This document shows positions 21,860-32,789 of a DNA stretch of 64,000 nucleotides, piece by piece. Each line of letters starts with the position of its first letter. Positions within the stretch are counted from its first letter, which is position 1. Below the pieces are notes generated by a model. That model saw nothing but the letters and a program-made list of their open reading frames with translations, was not told the DNA's origin and searched no databases. The position numbers and the translations under genes are program-made. This DNA comes from Microstegium vimineum (taxonomy: Eukaryota; Streptophyta; Magnoliopsida; Poales; Poaceae), in the NCBI GenBank assembly GCA_022036555.1, contig CM039130.1:18125937-18189936 (forward strand). Reading direction: 5' to 3'.

Positions 21860-22240
21860 CTAGAACTCCAGCAGCTCACATCCACGCGCCTTGATTTGTA
21901 TGCTCTTCTTCAAGGGATTGGCCAAGGGAAGTCCATTTTCACCCTTTCTGAAGTCCTTGATCGTATCCCCTACTTCTAGAACTCTTCCCAACTTGCTTCC
22001 GATAGAGCAGACAAAGGAGTAGGTAATCATACCAGAGGGATATCCTACAAGCGAATCCACACCGGGATGCTTGTGATGATCACGTTCGAGAGCTTCGTAA
22101 AGCCATCATATTTTACCAGATGAAAGCCCACCCTTGTACTTCGAAGGGCCTCCATTCAACACAAACTTGACCATATGCTCGGAGCCAAATTCTTTGTACC
22201 CAATGGATATCAATGGGTATTGCTCAACAATACCTGTACC
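21860..22240 (-). pseudogene. Unidentified broken exon
   Basis: A reading frame of about 125 codons on the minus strand with a single in-frame TGA. The part before it begins near YKEFGSEHMVKFVLNGG; the part after contains WLYEALERDHHKHPG and ends with IKARGCELLEF and a TAG stop at 21860. Composition (regular charged and hydrophobic residues, codon use of a normal plant gene) is unlike the transposon ORFs around it. I do not recognise the family and assign no function. It could be the last exon of a captured or decayed host gene. Splice sites and upstream exons were not found. Confidence 0.45.
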
Positions 22241-23244
22241 AATTACGATAAATCGTACCCATTAAGAAATCTATAGCCATGCATGGGTACAACTCTGTAC
22301 CTATATCCATTCCCATGAAGGTATCAGGGTACCTATGGATTGCCCAAACTCAAAAGAACATATCTAAAATTTTATGATATTATTAATTCCTAGTCATTTC
22401 ATGACATTAAGCATATCATAAATTTATAGATACTAGCAAATATGTCCACGTGTTGCAACGGAAATTGATTTTTTTCTCTCTCGATTCTGATGTCACTGCT
22501 CCATACATGGTCATGATAAAATTCGCATATGATTTAGAGTTGATTTCTTTTCTATTAGTACCGCAACACATGATTGTTGAATTTCTATTCTTATTATCCT
22601 ATTTGTACTTTGATTAGATTCCTTTTCATTGCTTAATTTCTATTCTTATTATCATATTTCTACTTTGATTAGAGTTCCTTTTCATGTTACTGGGAAGTCT
22701 TACGTGTTTGATATAGGATTTAGATCGAGCTATATTTGAATTACAATTATAACTCCTAGCTTTTAAGGTTATATTAAGAAACCCTATTTGTAATCGAACT
22801 CTGTTTCATGCTAGATAATAGTTATTCTAACTCGTATATCATATATGAGCACAGGTTATATATATAAGTCCGACCGGAAGAAACTCTTCATTATCTAGTA
22901 GTTAGAGGAAGACGGATCTAAAAAGAATGGATGGACAAAAAAAAAAGAACCAGAAATTTTACCTCTTTATTATTAGGCATAGATATGCGAAATATAAATA
23001 TGCAAAAACATATGCCCACGGATTTGCAAAAATATATATAAATTTGTAGATATATAAGAGATGCAAACATATCAATATCACCAAATTAGTCATACATAAT
23101 ACTTAATATCATATGCAAACCGGGTACATATGCCTATGAGTTTGCGAGTTCATATAATATAATACCACGTCCACACCTTCATACCCAATGGATGTCCATT
23201 ATTATGCCCAATGGATAAGGATTTTAATCCATAACCATGGCTTA
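22241..23244. other. Unassigned AT-rich DNA
   Basis: About 1 kb without a gene. It contains several TGGGTACC/CCCATGGAT-type phrases (22200-22340, 23180-23240) and AT-rich runs (22980-23160); no element boundary recognised. Confidence 0.4.
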
Positions 23245-23371
23245 GGCCTTGTTTGGAGTGTATGTATCTTCCTCAAACCACATGTATTGGAGTATATTTG
23301 AACTAATATACACTTCAATCCACCTCAATCCATGTCGTTTGAGCTAGATACATGCGCATTCAAACAAGGCC
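23245..23371. mobile_element. Tourist-like MITE, copy 2
   Basis: 127 bp with inverted GGCCTTGTTTG / CAAACAAGGCC ends, flanked on both sides by TTA (23242-23244, 23372-23374). Same family as the MITE at 21058. No coding capacity; would depend on a PIF/Harbinger transposase in trans. Confidence 0.85.
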
Positions 23372-23374
23372 TTA

Positions 23375-23739
23375 ATAGGGTAAAAATTCAGCAGATTTTG
23401 GGTACCCATTGCCATCTTTAATTCTCGCCTATGAGCCTCGCCCTCACAACTGCGCACCCCACACCTCACTCAGCTTCGTGCCCCAAGTATTGTAGGGCTA
23501 GCATGAGTACTAGAGTGCCACCACCATCCAGCGGTTCTGAACTTCCGCCGCTACTTGATCGGTGTGGAAGACAAATTCTACAAACTTTTAGTGGCTTCTA
23601 ACGTCTCTCCTTATTGCTGGCTTACTCTAGTCCCGGAGCATTGCTGGCTTCTAACTCATCTTCTACAAAAGCCCCGGAGCATTGCTGGCTTACTCTAGTC
23701 TTGCTATATTTAAAACATCTTTTCGTATCAGGATTAGTA
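23375..23739. other. Unassigned DNA with a small direct duplication
   Basis: Contains a roughly 70-bp direct duplication (around 23605-23660 and 23670-23705, sharing GCTGGCTTACTCTAGTC and CCCGGAGCATTGCTGGCTT). It sits at the broken left end of LTR D. No gene. Confidence 0.45.
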
Positions 23740-24516
23740 GCAATTACCAAATCTAGATTAGCACCTGATCTAGAGCAATCACTGATTTACCATCACAATA
23801 GTAACCCTATCATGTTTGGCATGTAAACCATATAACCATCTTTGGTTACTTATTAGAGTTCAAGTTTCTACAATGGTCGGCGGCTCTTTCAAGTTTCTCA
23901 CTGAGGGAGAGAGACTGCGATTCGAATCGAATTCCTATCTAGCTGGAGGTTTAGTCCTCAATCACACCCAAGCCTCCCCCATCGGGGTGACTTTGACGGG
24001 TTACCTTCAATATAGCTCAGGTGTCGCCGCAGGTCCCCCGGTATTGGCATGAATGGCGACTCACGGTAGCCAGGTCGTTCAAGCAGTGCCTGCCCTTGAT
24101 GCATAGCCAGGACGTTAAGGATACTTTCCCATGGTCTATTATTCCGCTCATGATCTCCATGACCCAAGGAGGAGGGGATTCCGGCCCGAACTACAAAGTT
24201 AGGCTTCACGATCGAAACGAGTTATTCGGCCAGCTATGAAGGAGGCATGCGTTCAATCTCGGCAGATGTCCAACCACGGTCCAGTGCCTATGGTAGAGAG
24301 AACCCGCTCACAAGACCTCCAAGTCAAGTGGCTCACACACACCGTGTTCGCCCGGTCTCGATTTATTACTTCCACATGGTTATTTCCACGATAGCAAATA
24401 TAGACAATCGTGACCAGTATCAACCTATCATCGTGGGTGATAGCAGACCACCCACTCTACTGGTCTAAGCAGGGCTAAGCATATGTTTCGATCCTGGGCC
24501 TACAAGGTTCTTTGTT

Positions 24517-25197
24517 GGACAAGGAAGATATTATTCAACAAGGTTATGTCATGCAGGCTGAGGATCTAGACAGCCTGTTTATTTTGCCACTATCAAGTCA
24601 AGCTATGATTGATCTTAATGATCTACAGGTCCGACTCCAGAGACACTTGGACACATATTTGGGGGAACAGATATACATCCCAAAAGTTCTATAGGTGTGC
24701 TTTCAAATGCATCGAGGTACATCCCATTTTCAAAAAAATATGGAAGTCAAGATGCACTCCACAGATCAAATTCTTCATCTGGCTAATAATGGTGGATCGT
24801 CTAAATACAAAGGTAATGCTTTTCAGACAGAAACTAAACATTCAAGGGGGACAGAACTGTGTGCTATGCAGTGCATGGGAACCTGAGACAATTGACCATC
24901 TGTTCTTCGACTCTGCTTTTGCCAAGGATTGTTGGCAAAAAATTGGCTTTGTCTGGGATGATTCAGAGAACTTGGCACAATGGATCAGTAATACTCTGAG
25001 GAACTCCAATACACCTTGTTTCCTTGAAGCCTTCTTTATAGCGGTGTGGGAACTCTAGAAAATCAGAAATAGGAAGGTCTTTGATGGTCATCAACCAACC
25101 ATACAGTTATGGTTTTGTAACTTTAAGAGTCAATGTTTGTTGCAATCGGTAAGGTTAAAAGATGTTGTTAGAACATCCTTTTGTGTTTGGTTAGATG
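24517..25197 (+). pseudogene. LINE ORF2 C-terminus (zinc-binding RT-associated domain)
   Basis: The coding part of the LINE fragment. Cysteine/histidine pattern CVLC...HLFF and a tryptophan-rich tail (KDCWQKIGF, FIAVWEL) match plant L1 ORF2 ends. It is broken by a frameshift near 24620 and a stop at 25056-25058; after this the frame continues as KIRNRKVFDG. Not functional. Confidence 0.85.
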
Positions 25198-25260
25198 CAT
25201 TCAGTTGAGCTTTGTAAGTATACTCCCTGTCTTTTTTAAAATTTAATGAAAATTGGTAGT

Positions 25261-25283
25261 ACTGTGGGGATCTCCCCCACAGT
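25261..25283 (+). other. 3' hairpin of the LINE
   Basis: ACTGTGGGG and its complement CCCCACAGT flank a short loop, 11 bases upstream of the A tail. Structured LINE RNA 3' ends are known recognition sites for the element RT in some families; here that is inference. Confidence 0.7.
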
Positions 25284-28200
25284 CTTTTCTTGTCAAAAAA
25301 AGGGTTCCATTCAACTCCTACTAACTTAATGCACAAATAAGTGATGATCTTTTAAGTAAAGTACATTGAAATAGAGTAAGATAGGTGTTAAATGCTCCAG
25401 GGCTTGCCTTTCACAAAGGTGGAGGGCTGGTGGTTAGGGCACTCAGAAAGCTCCGGGACCTGTTCTTCTCCTTCTAGACCTTCGGAAGCCTGAATCTCCT
25501 ATGGGACTCCTCCTTCCAACTCCCTAAATTCCCGTAGTGTCACTCCCTCCGGCGATCTTGTATGCATGTATACATGTATGATGATCCAAGGTATATGATA
25601 GATGGGGCATACATGATAACAAGACATTCTCTATGCTCATGAATGGATGGTCATAATGAATGTATTATGCAATTTTTGTTTCGTTCACCGAGTAGGTGCA
25701 AATATCTTCTCCTGTAGAGAAGCTAGCACTTACCCTTTTTTAACAACTTTAAGTAGAATTTTTCATCATCAGTGAGCTCTCTAACACCTGCAACTAACCA
25801 TATTCACTATTTGGTTATTAGCTTAAAAGAGCGCTTAAGTTTTCGTTCTTAAAACTTATGCAGAACATTTCAAGAAACACTCCAAACAGCAGTTGAAAGA
25901 AAACATCATAGTAGGAGCTATACAAGACTAAAAATTACAAACTTGGACTTTCTGGAAAGCTTACGAAATTACATTCAAAATATTCCAGACACTTTCCAGT
26001 TCAATCCAAACTTAAATTAGTCTAGCAAGAATTTTAAGCAAGGCTATTTGGGGGGAAACAGGAAAACATAGATTTATTACTTAACTTGAAAAATGCACAA
26101 AACTCAAACTAACAGGTTATGGTTGAGAAAATTTAACACCAAGTATATTAACAAGTTATCTACAACATTGGTATTTATTGCTACTGTTGAAACCATTTAA
26201 AAGTAGCTCAAACAATTCAAGTAAAGAAACATGTTTCTGCTGCTTAGCAGATTTAAGCAACCACTTAGAATAGTTGTATAGCTTTAACCATCACACCAAA
26301 AATCATGATAAAATTAGAAAATAAAGTTTACATAATTAGCTACCACTTTGGTATTCACCTCATTACCAGGAAACACATTTATGAAGTATTTAAGAACACC
26401 ACTTTGTTGGTGATGAGAAAACAAGCATGTTTTATACATAAAACATTTAAACATTTTGAAAAGTGTGAAACAACAGATTTCATATTTTTCTTAGCTTACA
26501 CTGAGCAAGTATTACTTGTACAAAAATTATCAAACATAGTACATGGATATATTTCACTTAACAATTAGAACAATGTTGCATCTTAATAATTAAGCATTTA
26601 TCAAATTTAATACATCATGCACTTGAAATTGAGCTTACTGGTACTTAATTATTTTTCATGGGAAGTACATGCTAAGATAAGCCTAACATAACAAGAATCA
26701 TATTTTTAGCACATACCAAGCTTAAGTTATGAATTAAACAAGTTCAAATAGACATATAGAGCTTGCTATTCATTTTAAATTAATCAACACATAAGAACAG
26801 GTAAAACATGTCATTTTATATTTTTCATGGATAAAGGATTTCATAACAAGGTTAACCGAATTTATCCCACATTATTTGAATTTTTCTACATTTAGTTAAG
26901 AATTTCCAAATTTGGCAAACAAATCTACAAAACAAAAACAACACTTGCACAGTCATTGATAGGTGGGGCCCCCGTGTCAGGGTTCTTCCCCAATGGCCGC
27001 ATGTCTGGGAGATGCTCAACCGGTGGCATCTTGCCAGCGGCATCTTGCCGGCGGTGAGGTTTCTGGTTCAACCAACCCCACAAACATGTTCACCTAAGCA
27101 ATCCGCATCCAACCATGTACTTGGTTGTAACCCATCCTCACTGGAGCATGCTCGATGGTAGTGATGGCGGCACGGCGGCGCAGTGTTTCATACACCGGGC
27201 GATTCAAGCTTCTATCGACCAAGCTAGCGAGCACTACTCCATCCCTAAACCCTAGCAATTCGATTGAGTTCGGATTGGAGCTATGCCAAGCCTTTGGTGA
27301 GCTCGACCACATGCACAGTGGCATGGTGGTGAGAACATGGCGGTGCTACGGTTCTGTTCCGGCGACGGTGAGGCGAGAAAGCTTCAACCGACTTCGGCAA
27401 CACATACACAAGCTAACACTCAAACCCAAACGCTATCTAGATGAGTTTGAGGGATGCCGAGTAGCCTAGCATAACCCTCGCTGGCATTGCGGGTGTTGAG
27501 TGCATGCGCACGGCGGAGTTCCCGTTCCGGCGAACCCTAACCCTAATCGTTTCAACCGACTCCGCAGTGAGCTTCTACGAGGTCTTGACTATCGTGTACA
27601 CGAGCTAGAAGAAAGGGAGAGGGGCTAGATGAAGCTGGCCACGGTGGCATAGTCTGCGGAGGAGGTACCGCAGCCAAAGCATCCGCGGTGAGGCTCGTTC
27701 CCGCTTACCTAGCCTGCCAGTGTTTCAACCAAGCGGTGCAATGTGTAGAGCAGAGGAAGGTGGTGTTGTGAGCGTGTTTGTGCAAGCAATGCGGCAGCGA
27801 ATGGCGCAGGCGAGCTCGGCAACGGTGGTGGTTCTCAGTGTTCGGCAATGGCGCTCGGCTCTGTGCGCTTGCGAAGCATAGAGGAGAGGGAGAGAGTGAG
27901 CGCGTTGGGATGTTGATGGAGTGTGCGGGTTGCCAAGCTAGCGACTAGCGCGCGGCATTCGCCAGTGTATGACTGAGCGGCGCGGCGCGTTTGCCCCCTT
28001 TCTGAACCCGATCACAACGTCTGACAGCATGATTAGCAAAACGATTAACTCACTAAGCAAGCCATGACAATATCAACCAACTTCTGATTTGGATATAGCT
28101 ACATGTAATCCGTGTTGGTATTTCTTAACGCACATAGATAAATCCACAAGCGCACGGATACCGCTGTAGTTTTCACCCGTGAGTATTCCAAGGGTATCGA

Positions 28201-28590
28201 TTTCTACGGGGAACGCGAAGTGTACTAGAGAAGAACTAAGAACATCCAAGGATAGATAAGATATATTATTTTGGTGGTAGATAAGATAAATGGGTAGAGA
28301 ATGATAACTAGGTAAAGAATGGTAAAGAATGATAACTAGGTAAAGAGAGATTTTAGAGTTTTCTAAGGGCTTTATCTAATCCAAGGCCCACGATACTCTA
28401 TCTACTTTGGAGCAACAGTACCTTCTCGACTCTCAATAAAGACTGACAAAAAGGTAGTCGGGGAAGGCTGCCAAAAGCTCTACGAAACACCAACCCGAAC
28501 ATGGTGGACTACAAAGGCCTTACAGAGCTATCACCTCTGGGGCTACCACAACTATCCGTAGGATTGGGCGCAAACTCAGGTAAACTCTAG

Positions 28591-28610
28591 TCTAGACACC
28601 ACGTCTACAC
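28591..28610 (-). promoter_or_regulatory. Conserved ACGTGG-containing LTR motif, E 3' LTR
   Basis: TCTAGACACCACGTCTACAC. The same 20 bases occur in the other E LTR (50223-50242) and, in the matching orientation, in the F LTRs (39581-39600), where flanking sequence is largely unrelated. It includes an ACGTGG (G-box-like) core. Confidence 0.5.
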
Positions 28611-28970
28611 TATTGCCTACTACTCTAGTCTGATATCAAAACTAGAGCACTCAATACGAGCGGAGATCCCGTAAATAGAATAAAGCAATAACTAAAATAA
28701 GATACTTAGAAATAATAAATGAAGAACCTGGAGATTGCTCAGAACCAGATGCTGCAAAGGTACAATATTGAGGAAGATCCGACAGATCCGGCTCCTCCTA
28801 GCACTCTCCTCCTCTCTCCTTCACCTCTAATTACAACTAGATGTGCTAGAACTAGAAGAACTAGATCTAGACAACTAGAGGGACCTCTCTCCTCTATAAT
28901 TAAAACCCTAGCTTTTGCTCTGGAGAAGAATAATGAGATGAGATGGATCCTCAGGGGGTCAAGGGCCTTG

Positions 28971-28980
28971 CTTATATAGC
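28971..28980 (-). promoter_or_regulatory. TATA box, E 3' LTR
   Basis: Minus-strand GCTATATAAG, same position in both E LTRs. Confidence 0.55.
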
Positions 28981-29378
28981 CTCCTCCAATGAACATGGGC
29001 CATTGGATCAAACCGACCTATATGAAGGGTTTAGATTCATCCTCAAAGTCGGTGGAGCATAATCTGCGAAGTTTACACTGATTGGCCGGAGGTGTAGGGC
29101 GGGCGCCCTGGCTCCGGGCCTGATCCGTCTCCCGTTCATTCTCGTGTTTTCTAGAATCCTCTAGAGTATAGAAAATTGTGCGATTGATAATTACCTCTAT
29201 GTAAACATGAAATGTGGGCCTTGCCTTGGTATTTCCTGATAACCCCTTGTAGAAACAGACATTCACCAAAACTTGTGGAATTCTGTTAGTATAAACACTA
29301 ATTCTAGCTATTGGTTTCATTTAGATCCTTTTCCTTGTTTAGTTGACGGTTAAAATTGGTACTTAAGGAACGTCAACA

Positions 29379-29390
29379 ACACCCCCAAGT
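29379..29390 (-). promoter_or_regulatory. Polypurine tract of element E
   Basis: Minus-strand CTTGGGGGTGT-type sequence directly next to the 3' LTR start, the expected place for plus-strand priming. Confidence 0.65.
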
Positions 29391-31245
29391 TTACCTTTTG
29401 CTCGTCCCTGAGCAAAGATGAACTTAATGATGGATCAGGAGTTGCTACAATGCTTTCATGCCTTAAAGGTACACATGCGTTCAAATAAGAATTCTCCTCT
29501 GGATTAGAGTAAACTATTCTGAGTTTCTGACTTTCAAACTTACCCATATTACCTTTAACCATGGGGCTTATAGCCATCACTTGGGTCTTGAGCAATTGAA
29601 AAGTAGAATGATCAAGCCAAGCACTATGTCTCAAGCTCTTCACTTTACCTTCATCCTGGGGTTTTGCAAAGTTTTAAAAATAAAACTCAAAGTCTCTTTT
29701 GTATGACCCTCTCAAGTCTCTCTTCATGTGGTATTTGTGGATCCTTACCAAGGCAATAATGGTATTATGCCTTTTCTCACTCACCCTATAATAAATAGGC
29801 AATATATGGAGTTCATAGGTGGGGAGAAATAGCGCATACATACTTGCAAAACGTATACTGTAAAGTCAAACAATGGATCTAGAGAAACAGGGCATAGAAT
29901 TAAATCAAGATGTGCATGTGTATGGGATATATGGTGGATGTATGAGGGTGGATATGTGGTGGATATATAATGGTGTATGGTGGATATATGAGGGTGTATG
30001 ATGGAAACCTAATTCTACTCTCCTCCTTGAATACATATATACATACATCTCTCTTTTGGAACTTGGAATTTTTGAGAGAACTTGGGCTTGCTTTTTTCCA
30101 CTTTTTTCAGAGAGGCGGACATCTAAGTACCCATTTTTTTGATAGGACACTTGTCCATCTTTTACTCTCTTTGTTTATTATTATTTTTTTTCACAACCCC
30201 AAGTCTCTTTCTATAATAATACTTTTGAGAGATGATAACAAGGAAATCTTTGGAGCAGTTATATCTGTGGTAATGAAATATATGGATAGGTGGAGAACTG
30301 GGATATTTTTGGTTACTTAATCCCAAGGTAGGAGTAAAGCATTTTTCTGGTGGATCTGAATGGCATATATGTGGATGCGTACTTCTAGGATAGAAGTAGC
30401 ATATATGAGTGGAGTGTACGTGATCTTGATTTTAAAAGCATGACAAGTCTCTAAGGGTCAACAAAGCTTGACAAAACTTAATGCATATACAAGCAGTAAA
30501 GATAATAGTGAATGTTTTTCTAATCTACCAAGCATGTATATATGGCTCTGGTAGGAATTCAAGCTCTCGTCATACAGAAACTCATCATGTAACATTTTCA
30601 ATTTTCAAAAGATCAATTCTCCAGAACTCTCGTATTGCTAGGAACAAGATAAATAGTAGCTCAGACTTTTTCATATCATACCTATCAACTACCTAGACTT
30701 AGCTCAAGCATTCGCAACCCATAAGTTTCAGGTTCATAGTAAATCTTATGTCAAAATAGTTATGTCTAAAACTCGGGAGAATTGAAGGCTAAAAACTAGG
30801 TACTTGAAAGGAATTACGGCAGAGCAACTATTCATCATCTCCATGTTAAGAGTTTATCACTGAGGTTCATTTTAGCATAGCTACTTTATTTTATTCTCTC
30901 CTATTATTTATTAGCAAACTTCTAAACTAAGCAAAGACATATATATAAGTGGGAAATATTTATTGGGTTTTCTATGATTACGCATCTTTTTATTTTTAGC
31001 AGAGTATAGGTATAAAGACTGATAGGTATAAATATTTAGCTGAGTACATGGGGGTGCTCTCCCCAAGCTAGATGTTGACGTAGTCGTTCACTCTTGCTGT
31101 TGATATATTAGATCTCATTCAAGCTTCCAAATCCTGCACAACTCAAATAGACAACAAAGCTCATGGAATTGATTAATCATTAGTGGTTGGCCACTTAAAC
31201 CTTAGTTGTCTAAAGCATGATTGATTTCTAGATTGGATCATTAAA
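29391..31245 (-). other. Non-coding region between integrase and 3' LTR of E
   Basis: 1.85 kb where Athila elements may carry an envelope-like frame. No such frame survives: open stretches are short and without signal peptide or membrane pattern. A GGTGGATATATG-type minisatellite lies at 29920-30005. Confidence 0.6.
29920..30005. repeat. Imperfect minisatellite
   Basis: Repeated variants of GGTGGATATATG / GAGGGTGTATG on the plus strand, about seven imperfect copies of 11-13 bases. Confidence 0.7.
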
Positions 31246-32789
31246 TTACAAAAATTCAATCAACTCAATTTCTTCTAAGTTCTCAGGTTCAAGAAAAACT
31301 TTCAAACGTTGACCATTTACCTTGAATATATTGCCTGTATCATCTTGAAGTGTGACAGCACCGTGTGATGCATCTTCAATCACTTTGAATGGTCCTTCCC
31401 ATTTGCTTCGAAGTTTTCCATGGCCAAAGAGCTGCACTCTTGAGTTGAATAGCAAAACTTTATCACCAGGTGTAAATTCCTTGTGCTTGATTCTCTTATC
31501 ATGCCACTTTTTTCCCTCTCTTTGTAGATCTTGGAATTGTGATAAGCCTTTTCTCTCCATTCCTCTAGCTCAGATATTTGCATCTAACGTTTCTTACCAG
31601 CCAAGTCGAGATCCATGTTCCATTTCTTAACGGCCCAATGAGCTCTGAATTCTAACTCAACAGGTAGGTGACATGTTTTTCCATATACAAGCTGATAAGG
31701 TGTCAAGCCTATGGGTGTTTTGTATGCAGTTCTATACGCCCATAGTGCATCATGAAGCTTGTACTTCCATTTCTTCCCCATCTCATCCACAGTCTTCTGC
31801 AGAATGTTCTTGATTTGCTTATTTGATGTTTCAGCTTGACCGCTAGTTTGAGGATGGTATGGAGTTGCAATGATGTGCTTGACTCCATATTCTGCTAGGA
31901 ACATCCGAAATGTTTTGTCGATGAAATGCGATCCTCCATCACTTATGACCATTCGGGGCATTCCGAATCTTGGGAATATCACTTCATGGAACATCTTCTT
32001 AGCATGCTTGGAGTCGACAGCTCGACATGGTAATGCTTCTACCCACATGGATACGTAGTCAATTGCCACCAAGATGTATTCAGCATCTCCAGACCTTGGG
32101 AATGGTCCCATGTAGTCAATTCCCCAGACATCAAACAACTCTATTTGAAGGTTGTTAGTGAGTGGCATTTCATTCCTAGCATTAATGTTTCCATGCTTCT
32201 AGCACCTGACACATCTTCTAATGAACTGTTTTGTATCTTCATACATTGTTGGCCAGTAGAATCCGCTTTGCTAGATCTTTGCATGTGTATGGTACACTCC
32301 ATAGTGTCCTCCATAAGGTGATGCGTGCAATCTATCTATGATCTTCATAGCTTCAACCATTGGGACACATCTCCGTAGCAATCCATCAGCACAAACCCGA
32401 TAGAGATATGGATTATCCCACAAGTGGCAACGAGAGTCATACTGGAGCTTCCTCTTGTCACTTCCTGGTGGAACATATCCTGAAACCGTATAATTCACAA
32501 TATCCGCATACCAAGGGTCCGTGTGTGTTACCATGAGGAGTGTATTGTCCCTTAAATAGTCATTAATAGGCCATTCATGTTCATTTTTATGTTGAAGCGT
32601 AGACAAGTGATCAGGTACTGAATTTTCTACTCCTTTCTTGTCTCTTATTTCTATGTCAAATTCTTGGAGTAAAAGAATCCATCTTATAAGCCGAGGTTTA
32701 GCATCTTTCTTAGTGAGCAAGTATTTAAGAGCAGCATGGTCTGAATAGATAATTACCTTAGCTCCTACTAAGTAAGATCTAAACTTGGC
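31246..32789 (-). pseudogene. RNase H end and integrase of element E
   Basis: Begins (minus strand) with the RNase H tail KFRSYLVGAKVI...SDHAALKYLLTKKDAKPRLIRW, then the integrase. Its zinc region has HASPYGGHYGVYH and CVRC, each followed by an in-frame TAG. The core has catalytic residues in WGIDYMGPFP, VISDGGSHF and HPQTSGQAETSNKQ, so the D-D-E triad is present in 32168-31584. The C-terminal part with PGDKVLLFNSRV and KWEGPFKV is in another frame (31560-31246). Left end: stop after EIELIEFL. Right end: interrupted by solo LTR C at 32789 within RNase H. Inactive because of two stops, one shift and the insertion. Confidence 0.88.
32785..32789. other. Target-site duplication of solo LTR C, left
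   Basis: TTGGC here and TTGTC at 37626-37630, one mismatch; rejoining the E reading frame at this point restores the RNase H frame. Confidence 0.75.

Larger units (their letters stand above)
24517..25301 (+). mobile_element. 5'-truncated L1-type LINE, 3' end of ORF2
   Basis: A non-LTR retrotransposon fragment inserted in LTR D. The reading frame shows the end of ORF2: a segment with LDSLFILPLSSQAM, then after a frameshift near 24620 KSRCTPQIKFFIWL, LNTKVM, CVLCSAWEPETIDHLFFDSAFAKDCW, the zinc-binding region (zf-RVT, PF13966) that follows the RT in plant L1 elements. RT and endonuclease are absent. The 3' end has a perfect-stem hairpin (25261-25283) and a 7-base A tail (25295-25301). Comparing with LTR C shows normal LTR sequence on both sides of the insertion. 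Confidence 0.88.
23740..28112 (-). mobile_element. LTR D, larger part (second long TGTAACACCC family)
   Basis: Aligns in inverted orientation with solo LTR C (32790 to about 36965). Its true start lies at 51616, because element E (28113-51015) splits it. The left about 660 bp expected from C are missing, so it is truncated near 23740. A LINE fragment lies inside (24517-25301). Holds the GC-rich block and AACCCTAACCCTAA (27534-27547) also seen inverted in C. Open stretches here (for example 27155-27469) are not genes. Confidence 0.8.
28113..29378 (-). repeat. 3' LTR of element E
   Basis: 1266 bp, on the minus strand starting TGTTGACG and ending AAATACCAACA. In its terminal 360 bp I counted about 23 differences from the other LTR (roughly 93-94% identity). 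Confidence 0.92.

Noticed and set aside
27534..27547. Interstitial telomere
   Set aside because: Only two TTAGGG-like units and not the plant TTTAGGG repeat; part of an LTR.
29391..31245. Envelope-like gene in element E
   Set aside because: No frame of useful length and no signal peptide or membrane segment; the region looks non-coding.
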